A DNA stretch of 64,000 bases from Chondrosia reniformis (taxonomy: Eukaryota; Porifera; Demospongiae; Chondrillida; Chondrillidae): positions 6,558,899 through 6,622,898 of the forward strand of contig OX359202.1 in assembly GCA_947172415.1 (NCBI GenBank). Direction: 5' to 3'. The notes under the pieces were generated by a model. The model saw only the letters and a list, made by a program, of their open reading frames with translations, was not told the origin of the DNA and searched no databases. Shown piece after piece: positions 48,984-60,600 of the stretch. A program made the translations under genes and the position numbers. Within the stretch, counting starts at the first letter, position 1. Each line of letters begins with the position of its first letter.

Positions 48984-51900
48984 ATGAGAGTTAAAAGTGT
49001 ATGTGGTTGCCTGGTAACGATGGTGGACCACTTTAATCCCCCTGATCACGTGAGAGGGATGAAGGTCCTGGATAAAGAGGCATTCAAACAGACAGTCACA
49101 GTCCCAGCTCTGAAGCTGAGACCTCAACAGTGCAGCAAATGTACAAAAATGTTTAAATCATTCCTCTTGAAACAGTACAATGTTAAGAGGTTCATTGATG
49201 TCACTGAACACAGCACTGTGAGCTCATGTCGTATGATTTAACTGAATATCAGTTCCCTCTCCACTACTTTTGGGGCAAGTTGTCCCAACAGCACATACCT
49301 GGGTGCATATTTTATTGGCTAATTATTTACCTGACTGACAGTGCATCCTTCTATGTAGCCTTACAAGTTGCTACTGCTAAAACCTATCAAATGTGGCAGC
49401 TCTGAGACTGCAGAAAAGTACTTTACAGATGAGCAGAATGCTTGGTTGAAGAAGGAGAATATTGATAAACTGGAGCACTCCCTTTTGCTGTCTTTTGAGA
49501 ATTGGACCATGGCAGCCATCTTGAAGGCAGTGTTGCCATTGGATACCAAAGAAATTCCATCATCATATGAATCAGTTGGTCATATAGCTCATTTGAATCT
49601 CAGGGAAGATGTTATGGAGTACAAGCATCTAATTGGTCAGTTTAATGAAGAAGTTTAATAATAACTAATTATCTCTGAATTGAGAGTTCCATTTGATTGT
49701 TTTCCATATAAGGGCTGTCTGCTGATTACAAGTTAAATATTTCAGGCATTTTAACCTCTATGGCCTCTCTAGATTAATTAAACTTTACTTTCAGCAATTG
49801 ATTTCTACTTGTTTTCAATACAGTCTCTAAATGTCAGGTTTTCCTGCATGAACACATTCCAGTGAAGGCTTACGGTAGACATACTGTCTACAGCAACTGG
49901 CTTTACTAGAAGTATGACTTAAGTTCTGTTTCGAAATATAGATCCACACAGTGCTTAATGTGTGCCTACCGGATGTGTGCCTACCCGATGTGTGCCCACC
50001 GGATGTGTGCCTACCCGATGTGTGCCCACCGGATGTGTGCCTACCTGATGTGTACTCACCTGATGTGTGCCTACCTGATGTGTGCCCACCGGATGTGTGC
50101 CCACCGGATGTGTGCCTACCGGATGTGTGCCTACCTGATGTGTGCCTACCGGATGTGTGCCTACCCGATGTGTGCTCACCTGATGTGTGCCTACCTGATG
50201 TGTGCCTACCCGATGTGTACTCACCTGATGTGTACTCACCTGATGTGTGCCTACCCGATGTGTGCCTACCGGATGTGTGCCTACCCGATGTGTGCCTACC
50301 TGATGTGTGCCTACCTGATGTGTGCCTACCCGATGTGTGCCTACCCGATGTGTGCCTACCTGATGTGTGCCTACCCGATGTGTGCCTACCGGATGTGTGC
50401 TCACCTGATGTGTGCCTACCCGATGTGTGCTCACCTGATGTGTACTCACCGGATGTGTGCCTACCTGATGTGTGCCTACCTGATGTGTGCCTACCGGATG
50501 TGTGCCTACCGGATGTGTGCCTACCTGATGTGTGCCTACCTGATGTGTGCCTACCTGATGTGTGCCTACCTAATGTGTGCCTACCCGATGTGTGCCTACC
50601 CGATGTGTGCCTACCCGATGTGTGCCTACCTGATGTGTGCCTACCCGATGTGTGCCTACCCGATGTGTGCCTACCCGATGTGTGCCTACCCGATGTGTGC
50701 CTACCTGATGTGTGCCTACCCGATGTGTGCCTACCCGATGTGTGCCTACCCGATGTGTGCCTACCTGATGTGTGCCTACCTGATGTGTGCCTACCGGATG
50801 TGTGCCTACCTGATGTGTGCCTACCGGATGTGTGCCTACCGGATGTGTGCCTACCGGATGTGTGCCTACCTGATGTGTGCTCACCTGATGTGTGCTCACC
50901 TGATGTGTGCTCACCTGATGTGTACTCACCTGATGTGTGCCTACCTGATGTGTGCCTACCCGATGTGTGCCTACCCGATGTGTGCCTACCCGATGTGTAC
51001 TCACCTGATGTGTGCCTACCAGATGTGTGCCTACCCGATGTGTGCCTACCCGATGTGTGCCTACCTGATGTGTGCCTACCGGATGTGTGCCTACCCGATG
51101 TGTGCCTACCCGATGTGTGCCTACCCGATGTGTGCCTACCTGATGTGTGCCTACCTGATGTGTGCCTACCGGATGTGTGCCTACCTGATGTGTGCCTACC
51201 TGATGTGTGCCTACCGGATGTGTGCCTACCTGATGTGTGCCTACCCGATGTGTGCCTACCTGATGTGTGCCTACCGGATGTGTGCCTACCGGATGTGTGC
51301 CTACCGGATGTGTGCCTACCTGATGTGTGCTCACCTGATGTGTGCCTACCTGATGTGTGCTCACCTGATGTGTACTCACCTGATGTGTGCCTACCTGATG
51401 TGTGCCTACCCGATGTGTGCCTACCCGATGTGTGCCTACCCGATGTGTACTCACCTGATGTGTGCCTACCAGATGTGTGCCTACCCGATGTGTGCCTACC
51501 CGATGTGTGCCTACCGGATGTGTGCCTACCCGATGTGTGCCTACCCGATGTGTGCCTACCTGATGTGTGCCTACCGGATGTGTGCCTACCCGATGTGTGC
51601 CTACCTGATGTGTGCCTACCGGATGTGTGCCTACCGGATGTGTGCCTACCCGATGTGTGCCTACCCGATGTGTACTCACCTGATGTGTGCCTACCAGATG
51701 TGTGCCTACCCGATGTGTGCCTACCCGATGTGTGCCTACCGGATGTGTGCCTACCCGATGTGTGCCTACCCGATGTGTGCCTACCTGATGTGTGCCTACC
51801 GGATGTGTGCCTACCCGATGTGTGCCTACCTGATGTGTGCCTACCGGATGTGTGCCTACCGGATGTGTACCTACCCGATGTGTACCTACCCGATGTGTGC

Positions 51901-53370
51901 CTACCTGATGTGTGCCTACCTGATGTGTGCCTATATCCAATGTATTGTTTTTCATTATTTATCATTATTTATTTCCAACCTCTTGCACTTATTGTTTGGG
52001 GAGTGCTAAGATCAAGTGATTCTCATTGTACTCTGTCAAGAGTTCCTCAGACACAGCGTCTGATTAGAAAGGTTACCATAGTGTTGGTTCAGTTGGTATG
52101 ATAGACATTCAGTTTGTAATTAATTTCAACAATGCTTCATTTGCATTGTAATATCCTGAAGGCATCTCGCTCCACACCTCAGGAATGTGTTGCTTAAAGT
52201 GTTAATATAGTAATAATTAAACAAGTACTTATTGTTTTCATAAAGGCTTCATTAACTGACACACAGAGATTGTTCCTTACTGAAATGAATACTTAAAATT
52301 GTAGACTGTTAATTTGGAAGGTTGATTAATTGATTTTACATCTGAAAACAGGATACATTGTCAGGATCAAACCTTTCAAATCCAGTGATATCAACCTCTA
52401 ACTTTCCCTTAGGTGAGGTGTTGCTGGACAAGAACCCAGCCATTTCCACTGTTGTGAACAAGACTGACACTATTGACTCAACATACCGATTCTTTAGCAT
52501 GGAATGTCTGGCCGGTCTGGACACCATGGTTACCACAGTTAAGGAAAATGGCTGCCTCTTTACATTTGACTTTTCAAAGGTCTACTGGAACTCTCGCCTG
52601 CAGTCGGAACATACCAGAGTCATCAACTTGCTGAAGCCACAGCAGCTTGTCGTGGACATGTTTGCTGGAGTTGGACCCTTTGCAGTGCCAGCCGCCAAGA
52701 AGGGTTGCCTAGTGTATGCCAATGATCTCAACCCAACTGCATACGAGTGTCTTATGGAAAATGCAAAAAAGAATAGAGTAGAAAGAAATTTAGAGATATT
52801 TAACAAAGATGGCCGCCAGTTTGTTCGTGAGGCATTCCTGAGGGAGATTAGAGAGAAGGGTGATGGTCATCTTGTTAAAGGGAGCCACATTATAATGAAC
52901 TTGCCAGCAACAGCAATGGAATTCCTGGGTTCTCTGAAGGGAGTGCTTGAGCCCCTCCCACTTTCTCAGAGGGAGGACACACCCCTCCCTATGATTCACT
53001 GTTATGCATTCAGCAAATCAGAAGATCCAAAAACAGACGTCCTCAAGCAAGCACAATGCCATCTTGGGACACGCCTCCTTTTGGACACTTGTCATGTGAC
53101 ACATGTCAGAGATGTATCACCTAACAAGAATATGATGAGAATATCATTTCAGCTCCCTTATGAGGTTGCCTATGGCAACGGGAATCACTTGGGTAAGTAC
53201 CATGTCAGTTTGTAATGTTAAGCAGCAAATTATTAATTAATTAAAATTGTACATCAATTTTTACAGAATTGGTCCAGCCAAAATTCAAAGATTGCTTAAT
53301 GAGCAAAGACAGTGATGGTGAGAGTAGTGAGGTGCCAAGAGCTAAAAGGACAAAAACAATTGACAAATGA
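48984..53370 (+). CDS. TRMT5: tRNA (guanine(37)-N1)-methyltransferase TRMT5
   Basis: This SAM-dependent enzyme methylates G37 next to the anticodon, in mitochondria and cytosol. Exon 1 (ATG 48984, or 49020) encodes MVDHFNPPDHVRGMKVLDKE. Exon 2 ends GHIAHLNLREDVMEYKHLIG, split in codon G. Exon 3 (from about 52413) gives EVLLDKNPAISTVVNKTDTID, FDFSKVYWNSRLQSEHTRV, the SAM motif VDMFAGVGPFAVPAAKK, YANDLNPTAYECL and MNLPATAMEFL (active-site N-L-P), MIHCYAFSK and APNK-type SPNKNMMRISFQLP. A last exon ends RAKRTKTIDK, stop 53368–53370. This is the complete family layout. The intron between exons 2 and 3 is about 2.8 kb, most of it a 15-bp minisatellite. It is convergent with FOXG, 66 bp apart. Confidence 0.94.
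49951..51935. repeat. Giant 15-bp minisatellite in TRMT5 intron with 225-bp higher-order period
   Basis: About 130 copies of CTACC(C/T/G)GATGTGTGC fill nearly 2 kb of one intron. The variable base and two variants (CTCACC, GTGTAC) form a readable code. The rare CTACCAGATG variant recurs at 51021, 51471 and 51696, that is, 450 and 225 bp apart, and the order of variants after 51471 and after 51696 is almost the same. As 15 is a multiple of three, long frames of more than 650 codons stay open on both strands; they translate into pure five-residue repeats and are not genes. Confidence 0.95.
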
Positions 53371-53436
53371 TAACCTGCAAGATGTGAAGTGTAAAAACTG
53401 AAAATTATTTGTAACATAAAAATGTTAAAATGAGTT

Positions 53437-54333
53437 TCAACACGCAAGGGATTGGCAGACGCTTAGGTCTGGATTGCTTGCTGATCCATTATATGACATG
53501 GGGTGAGATGGGTGTGGCAAGTGGGTGCTGGGGAGGGGTCCCGGACTGGTTTCAGTGTAGCTGTACCCACTGACAGAGTTGGGGCTCATTGACATTTGAC
53601 TGGTGGTAGGTGGAGCACCATAGCCACTTGGAACTTGCTGAGGAGAAGTGACTGCTGTCTGCAGCCCATGGAGTGGGGACAGGGGCATCATTGAGTTTTG
53701 GTAAATTGAGTCATATTCTGCCATGAATGAATTGGAGCTGAAATCCTTTGTGTCCTGCACTGTGTACATTGGATTGAAAGGGGCTGCTGCACCAAAGCCA
53801 GATTGTCCTGGAAACAGAGTGGAGTAGCTGGGGAGGGAAGGTATCTGCATGGAAGGGAAGCCCACAGATCCGTCGTGAAAGGGTGAGTATGGGCCGTAGC
53901 ATAGTCGGGCAGCTCTGTCGAAAGTCCGTCTCGGCTTCTTCCTCAATTTCCCGCTGGCTCCAGCGATGTACAGTTCGTCGCTGGTTGGATCCAAAGTCCA
54001 GTAGTTTCCTTTTCCGGGGTCGTTGTACGGACGGGGAATCTTAACGAAACATTTGTTTAGCGAAAGGTTGTGTCTGATCGAGTTCTGCCAACCACTGTTA
54101 TTATCGCGGTAGTAGGGGAAGTTGCTAGTAATATAGTCGTAGATTTGACTCAGCGTCAGCATCTTCCTGGGGCTCTGTCTGATGGCCATCATAATGAGAG
54201 CGCTGTAGGAGTAGGGCGGCTTTCCATCCGGGCTCTTCTTATCCGTCGAGGGGACCTTCTGGCCTCTAGTTTCTGGCTTTTCGACTGGGGAGACGGGAGT
54301 GATATTACCTTGATCGATGACAACCATGCTCAT
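53437..54333 (-). CDS. FOXG1: Forkhead-box transcription factor, FoxG type
   Basis: A single exon of 298 codons. The forkhead DNA-binding domain lies at about residues 38–125: [60 protein letters not shown] and [20 protein letters not shown]. Its C-terminal wing, [17 protein letters not shown], is characteristic of FoxG (compare DVFIGGTTGKLRRR in vertebrate FoxG1). The rest is Ser/Pro/Tyr-rich activation-type sequence, ending SVCQSLAC. A weak Engrailed-homology motif was looked for and not found. FoxG is a developmental regulator, nuclear. Upstream on the same strand a TATA box lies at 54406–54413. Absence of introns is common for Fox genes. Confidence 0.88.
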   Translation of the reverse strand: MSMVVIDQGNITPVSPVEKPETRGQKVPSTDKKSPDGKPPYSYSALIMMAIRQSPRKMLTLSQIYDYITSNFPYYRDNNSGWQNSIRHNLSLNKCFVKIPRPYNDPGKGNYWTLDPTSDELYIAGASGKLRKKPRRTFDRAARLCYGPYSPFHDGSVGFPSMQIPSLPSYSTLFPGQSGFGAAAPFNPMYTVQDTKDFSSNSFMAEYDSIYQNSMMPLSPLHGLQTAVTSPQQVPSGYGAPPTTSQMSMSPNSVSGYSYTETSPGPLPSTHLPHPSHPMSYNGSASNPDLSVCQSLAC

Positions 54334-54621
54334 AGTTTTGTTTTGAAGACACAGCTATATACAATAAACCTGCTTCGTTTGGTGACTAAACGGTACAAGT
54401 GCACCCTTTTATAGCTGCTCTTGCTAGAGAATTGAATTACATAAATAGTGAGAAGCCAGCCAGTTGCCATTCCAGTGCCGCAACTAATTTACCTTTGCCT
54501 AAAATAGCTGATGGCTAAAAGGAAATGTATTGGACACATAGGACGCGTGAAAACAATTCAATATTTACAATAAGTACAAATAGTTGAATCTCAGTCAATG
54601 TACAGTGAATTCCAATTGTGA
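54334..54621. other. FOXG upstream / RALGAPA downstream region
   Basis: This is 288 bp between genes on the same strand. Apart from the TATA box I see nothing recognisable. The compact size means that enhancers of this developmental gene lie elsewhere or inside RALGAPA introns. Confidence 0.5.
54406..54413 (-). promoter_or_regulatory. TATA box of the FoxG gene
   Basis: TATAAAAG, in the context CTATAAAAGGG on the minus strand, lies 73 bp before the ATG. A start site about 30 bp further would leave a 5' UTR of about 45 bp. It is the only clear TATA box I found in front of a gene here, in keeping with a regulated developmental gene among housekeeping genes. Confidence 0.7.
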
Positions 54622-57600
54622 TCACTTATTACGACTGAGTTTCGGGGATGATTCATACTGTTCAATTTTAATTGATTCTTCCTTCAGACTGCGACTCAAC
54701 TCCTCTTCACCGCCGCCTGGAGGATGGAATGGGATACAGGGATGGAGCAGTTGTATGTCTGTGTAAAAGTGGCACTCACGTTTGCTGGATACCCCACTAA
54801 AAGTGTTGGCTCTTCTTCGGCCATGGCCAGGAGGTCCTGGGGATAATTCTTGAACTGATTCTGCTGGGCGGACACCTTTCAAGTTGCCATGGTGACCATG
54901 CATGGAGGCTGAATTGTCACTACTGTGCTGACTCTCCTGGTAACAAGGGTGGATCAAGGAGACACCAAACTCCTCAAAACTGCTCAACAGCTTGCAGCTC
55001 TGAGTGAGGTGGTTTATTCCCAACTGCCTCTCATTATACCTACAGAGGAAAACACAAACCACAAGTGCTGAAGCCAGGTGGTGCCAGTCGGCTCATGTTA
55101 CAGCCATACCTGCCCCTCTGGTCCAACCCAGTGTGTCTGTTGATCCTCAGACAGGCATTGATGGCTGTGGCTCTCACTAGACCTCCCAGACACTCAAATG
55201 GAACCAGTGCTCCGTCATAGAGGGGGCCAAACTGGGGCACCTGTGATGTCATGTGATGTCATGTGATGTCTCAGGTACAAGGTGGAATGTGGTACCTTTG
55301 GCTTCTTGATAATGTGCACTCTACACAGCCCCGATGGCAAGGGATAGATAATGATCAGTACGCCAGCAAACTGGGTCTTGAAGACAGATCTGTGGTAATC
55401 CCTATAGTGCTCGCTCCAAACAATGTGTATTTCATCATTTCCAAGGTGACGAATCTACAGAGGAGAATGGAGTACCCTAAAGTGCTGCCTTCCTAAGGTC
55501 CCCCTGGTAAAACTTTATCACTTCACAGAGGTGCCTTGGCTGGCTTCCCTCATGATGCCATGTCCTGGTCCTCTGATAGCACTAACCTTTTGGTTGAGAG
55601 CACACTTCATTCGTGTGCTAACATGAAACAACACCTCTTCTGAAACTGTTGCATAATAGGGAGCAGTCATGTGTTGCGCAAACTCTTGACTTAGACCACC
55701 CATGTATCCCTTGTGTGTACCCAGGTTGACCTATAGATCACATGACTGTCATGTGACAGGGAGGGGTCCTAACACATTGTCTGTCATGTCTTACCTCCCA
55801 ACCTAATGCTGACACAAATTCTTCAAACATTTTACTTCCTTTCTCATTAGTCAAAATAGTCTTCTGATTCTCCATGTCGTGGGCCACATACAGTACAGCA
55901 ACCTTGTAGATCTGACGGCTATAGAGGAGAGTACCATATAGAGGGAGGGAGTGTTTCCACACAGTGTGTTTATTTTATGTTAGGAAATCAGTGTGTGTGT
56001 GTTGGCTGGTCAAGGGCTGTGTTAAACAGAATCCCCAGTGTGCCTCTATTTCTTCCTCTCTTTCCTCAAATGTGAGGAAGGAATGCACACACTATTTAGC
56101 ATACCATTGAGGGGTGCTCCTGTCCAGAAACTTCACCTGCCGAATAAGCTGGTCGCTCTTCTGCAAGAGATCTACCTTTGACCTACACAAACAATGAAGA
56201 AGCCATCTCACTCTGTTTCATCATCTAGTTCAGCCAGGTGTGTCTAATCAAACCTTTTATGCCAGTCCAACCAACCCAGTTGTGAAATGAGCTGTCGACA
56301 GGACCCAAATGGACAAAGGGGAAAGCTTTCGTGCAGCTCCAATTTAACTGGTTCACTGAGCATGCTAAATAAGTTAAAGAAATAAAAAATACTTTCATGA
56401 TCCACCATCCTCATTAAGAGTAATGCAGAACAAACTTTTGGTGGTAGCAGGCATCCTTCCAAAAGCCTAACTCATTTATCTCTTCTTGTTCCAGTAATTC
56501 TGAAAGTAACCTCTCTTCATCTTCATCTTCTCTTTCAATGGATGGACAAGGTGCCGGTTGGTTGAGCAGCTGACCATCATGCTGTAAACACTCCTCACTG
56601 GTGCCACCAATATACATCAACAACTAAGTTATACAGAGTTATACTGACTTTTACTAGCTTTTAAAACTACATCAAATATTTTGGTTAATATGTATTGTTT
56701 GTAAATAGAAATGTTTATCAACAAATATAGTGATTGCAAACACAGGCACACACACACACAACCACACCTGATCCAGTATATCTCCCTCACTGAAAGTGGA
56801 ATAGGATGGGGGCTGGTCCAGTGACACTGATAAGGAGAGGGAGGGAGGGTCCACTTCTGCAAACACATTGTCCTGACAGCCATCTATCAGATCCTGCTGC
56901 TCATTGTCTTGAAGCCAGGCGGTATTATCTGCAACCAATCAGAGATTAATTAATAACCAGGACACAATGAGAGAGCTACCTTCCATGAAAAGACAAAGGC
57001 AAGTCAGACCATTCATTCGTACAGCTTCCTAAATGCTACATTTGAGAGGATCAGACCATATTAGGAGGTCCCATACCAGTGGATAGCAGGTGCAGGGACC
57101 ACCCAACCTCAAACAACAACAGTATTCATTCAGCTCGAGATAATGCTTTGACTAGGCAGGCATTGAGCACATTCACCTCTTTGTGTAGCAGTATGCTGCT
57201 CCTCAGAGGTGAGAGAGAGCGATCGGACATCCCAGCTGAACCTTCCAGTGGAGCAGCGGGCAATCAGCCTCACTCTGTTGCCATTAGCAACCAAACTAGA
57301 TGATGTGGGCATCTGCAATCATAAGAATCAGGGTATAGACCAGGGTTGAGGAAGGGAATTTACAAATTGATTAAATTTGTAAAATTGCTTTATTATAATG
57401 TTAAGTCTATTGTATCAAAACAGAGATAAGAAATATTTGTGAGTCCTTAAAGACTTAGGAATGTGGTCAGAGTCAAATTTGGACTTTGAGCAGGAAGATT
57501 ACATCTAAACACTGCAGAATGCCCTGACCTAAATGACTCACCTCATCTGCTGTCATTCCATGCTCACTGACACTCAATATGGAAGAGTTGTTCAAAAGAA

Positions 57601-60600
57601 GGAACTAGAGGTCAAGACACATGTGGAGTGAGACATATATGAGCAAACTATCAAATATCTTATAAGCTGTAAATGTACAGTTGCAGGAGATATCTTGTAC
57701 CTGCATATGTGAGTTCTGTAATGTGTCCAATGTGAAGTTGTCATGGTGACCCAGGGATGGGTAGTCATGAATCTCATTAACAGATGAGGTGTACTGGGCT
57801 GGTCCACAGAGGAGTGGATAGTGATTCACCATAATATTCAAATGAGGAATGATCTAAATATTGTGAGGACACATGACTGGATGTAATAGTGAAATAGCTC
57901 CAATATTGGAGGTGATGCAATGCAATACATAAAAGGAATGGTACAGAAGGAATGGAAGAATAATTAGTATCTAATTAAATCACAGGGTGAGAGTATCAAT
58001 GGATAGGTTGTAAGGTTTCATTGATAATTACCCTGCCTGTGGACACATTTCTTGGGAGATCTTGTATGATGAGTGATATGGCCAATGTCTGACTATGATA
58101 ATTTCATGGAATATTAATAAAAGACCTTAGAAATGAGTAATGTCTTAAAATATCACTGTCCCACCCTGTTCAAGGCCAATTCATGGTAAGGCTTCTATCA
58201 CTTGCTACTGCCAGTCTCTTGTGGTCCAGACGAGCTGCAGATAACATTGACAGTTCAAGACTCACCGATTTGGCTGTGGCCTGTACAGGATCCAAGGCGT
58301 CAATGGAATCAAACGGAACATCTGCGGAGGACAACAAAGGAATGTAACCTTTTAGTGACATTGATGACCATGTCTACCCAACAGGCAAAGGACAGACTTA
58401 CGACGGGAGCCACCACTGGAGGTATGTTGAAGGGATTTCGACAGATGGATGGGGCTCAGTTCCACAGTGGTGGAGGGAGGTGTGAGCACTGGGAGGAAGG
58501 ATCCCCAGTTGGGTGTCATGGCTCCCTCCAGCATCTGCAGAAGCACAGGGATGTGTGCCTGCTGAAGCCACGAGATGGGTGTGGTTGTGATCCAGTCTCG
58601 AAAAGTCATAAAAAGTGCAATCAATACCTGTCAAAGTAGACAAGATGGCTTCATCATAAACATGAAAGAGAAGTTGAATTAAGTTGGATTGGATTAGAAG
58701 CCACCAACTCACAGAAGGAGAAGATGGAACAGTTTCTCCTCCTTTGAGACAGCAACTGGTGGCATAGCTCACTCCCTGCAAGGACAGAGGGTGTCACATG
58801 GGTGTCATGTGACCATTGACATGGCTTACTTGGATGATAACTTTGGTGTGGTGATCTGTAAACTTGGTTGCTATGGAGTACCAGAGGTTTATCACATCAA
58901 TTGCTGTCATAGCAACAGTTTCGTCAACAAAATGAGCAGAAGTGATGACTATTTGAATTACATCATCAATTTGGTGCAGATTGTGTCCAGTGGAAACAGC
59001 ATGGAACACAAGCAGTCCCAGCTGGTGTAATGCCAGGCACCTGTCAAAGGGGGAGGGGCAGGACAAGGAAGGGGAGGGGCAGGACAAGGAAGGGGAGGGG
59101 CAGGTAAATGACGGGCAGAGAATTAAAATGAAAGCATCTAGTTATATGTACCTGGATTCAATTGTCTGTTCATTGCAAGCACTCTTCATCACCATGGAGA
59201 TGACTTTGTCCTACAGAACATGCACACTATGCAACAGTTGGTAAGAACAGATGTTTCATACATACCATTTCATTTGGTGACTGGAATAGTAGGGATCCCA
59301 GGAGCACTAAGGTTTCATAGCGCGGGACCTTGGGGCCCTGTTCCTTCAGAACACGACTACAGGCCATGACGGCATCGTCGACCAGCAGAGTGGATGAGGG
59401 CAGGGAGTAGACAAACATGCAACTGGCATGTCTGATCACAGTGCACAGAACCTCCTACAGCAAAGGAGGATGCATTTGTCGGGTAGCTAGGTGCACAGAG
59501 AAGTCGGTAGCTAGGTGCACAGAGAAGTCGGTAGCTATGTGTACAGAGATGTCTGTTGGTTGAGAGTAGCTACGTATGTGTACAGAGATGGTTGTTGGGT
59601 AACAGAGGAAGTTCAGTCAGTGTTTGAGGAACCAGAGTTAGACAGCAGATGGAGGGTACAAAATGGCTTCTCCTGCAGGTCACCACAGGGGAACAAGAGC
59701 CACTCACAAGAGACACAACAGACTTATAAGGAATTGGGAGATTAAAATACATTTCAACCTTCCTCCTCCCTTACCTCATAATGAAGGGAGTCAGAGTGGA
59801 ACAGTGGCCAACCTGGGCAGACCTTCAAGTGCACATGAACAAGACATTTGTAAACAGTAGAACTCACTGTGTTTGTGTCATGCAGGGATTCCTTCATTGC
59901 ATGGTAAAAGTACATCATTTTGGAAAATGGTGGATTAATGATCCATCTTCGAATTACTGTACGACACAATAATTCATAGGAGACCAGCCGGGTTGCTAAG
60001 TAACCCTCTGAGGGACCACACCCACAAAGCGTCCAGGATAGGAAAAGCAGCAAAGGGGGGAGGAATGGTGGCAAATCAGAACTGCCATCCTTACCAACGG
60101 CAACAGCAGAATTGTGCTCTATCTGCATTGAGATCACATTGAACGAGACATCAAATGAATCTCTGAGATGAAGTAATACCATATAAGGAGATGAAAGCTA
60201 CCTTTTCCAAGTTAATCCAAATCTTTTCAATTTGTTTCATAACTTGCTCCAGTTCCATAGGGTGGGGGATTTTGGTCACATCTCCCAGGATACCAAGCAT
60301 TCTCAGCCACACCATTGCAGCCACTTCAGGGGTCCATCCTGAACTAATATTCCGAGGGTCTTCCCCTTTGCTAATGCTGATCACTCGATCACTCTCCTCC
60401 AGTGTTGACCCATCAACCTCATCTTGGTGAGCGCTGTCATCATTCCCATTGAGATCTCTTTCTTCTAATATCATTATACAATCAAATAGGCAAAAACATT
60501 TCTTTGACAACAAATTGCAACAATTTCTGTCAAACATTTCAACTTGTATGTATTATTGATGCAATACACTTTCACTGACGAGCTCACCTTGTATTACAAG

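Noticed and set aside
49827-52101. Open frames of over 650 codons on both strands
   Set aside because: They are produced by a 15-bp minisatellite (length a multiple of three, no stop in the unit) inside a TRMT5 intron; the peptides are pure five-residue repeats.
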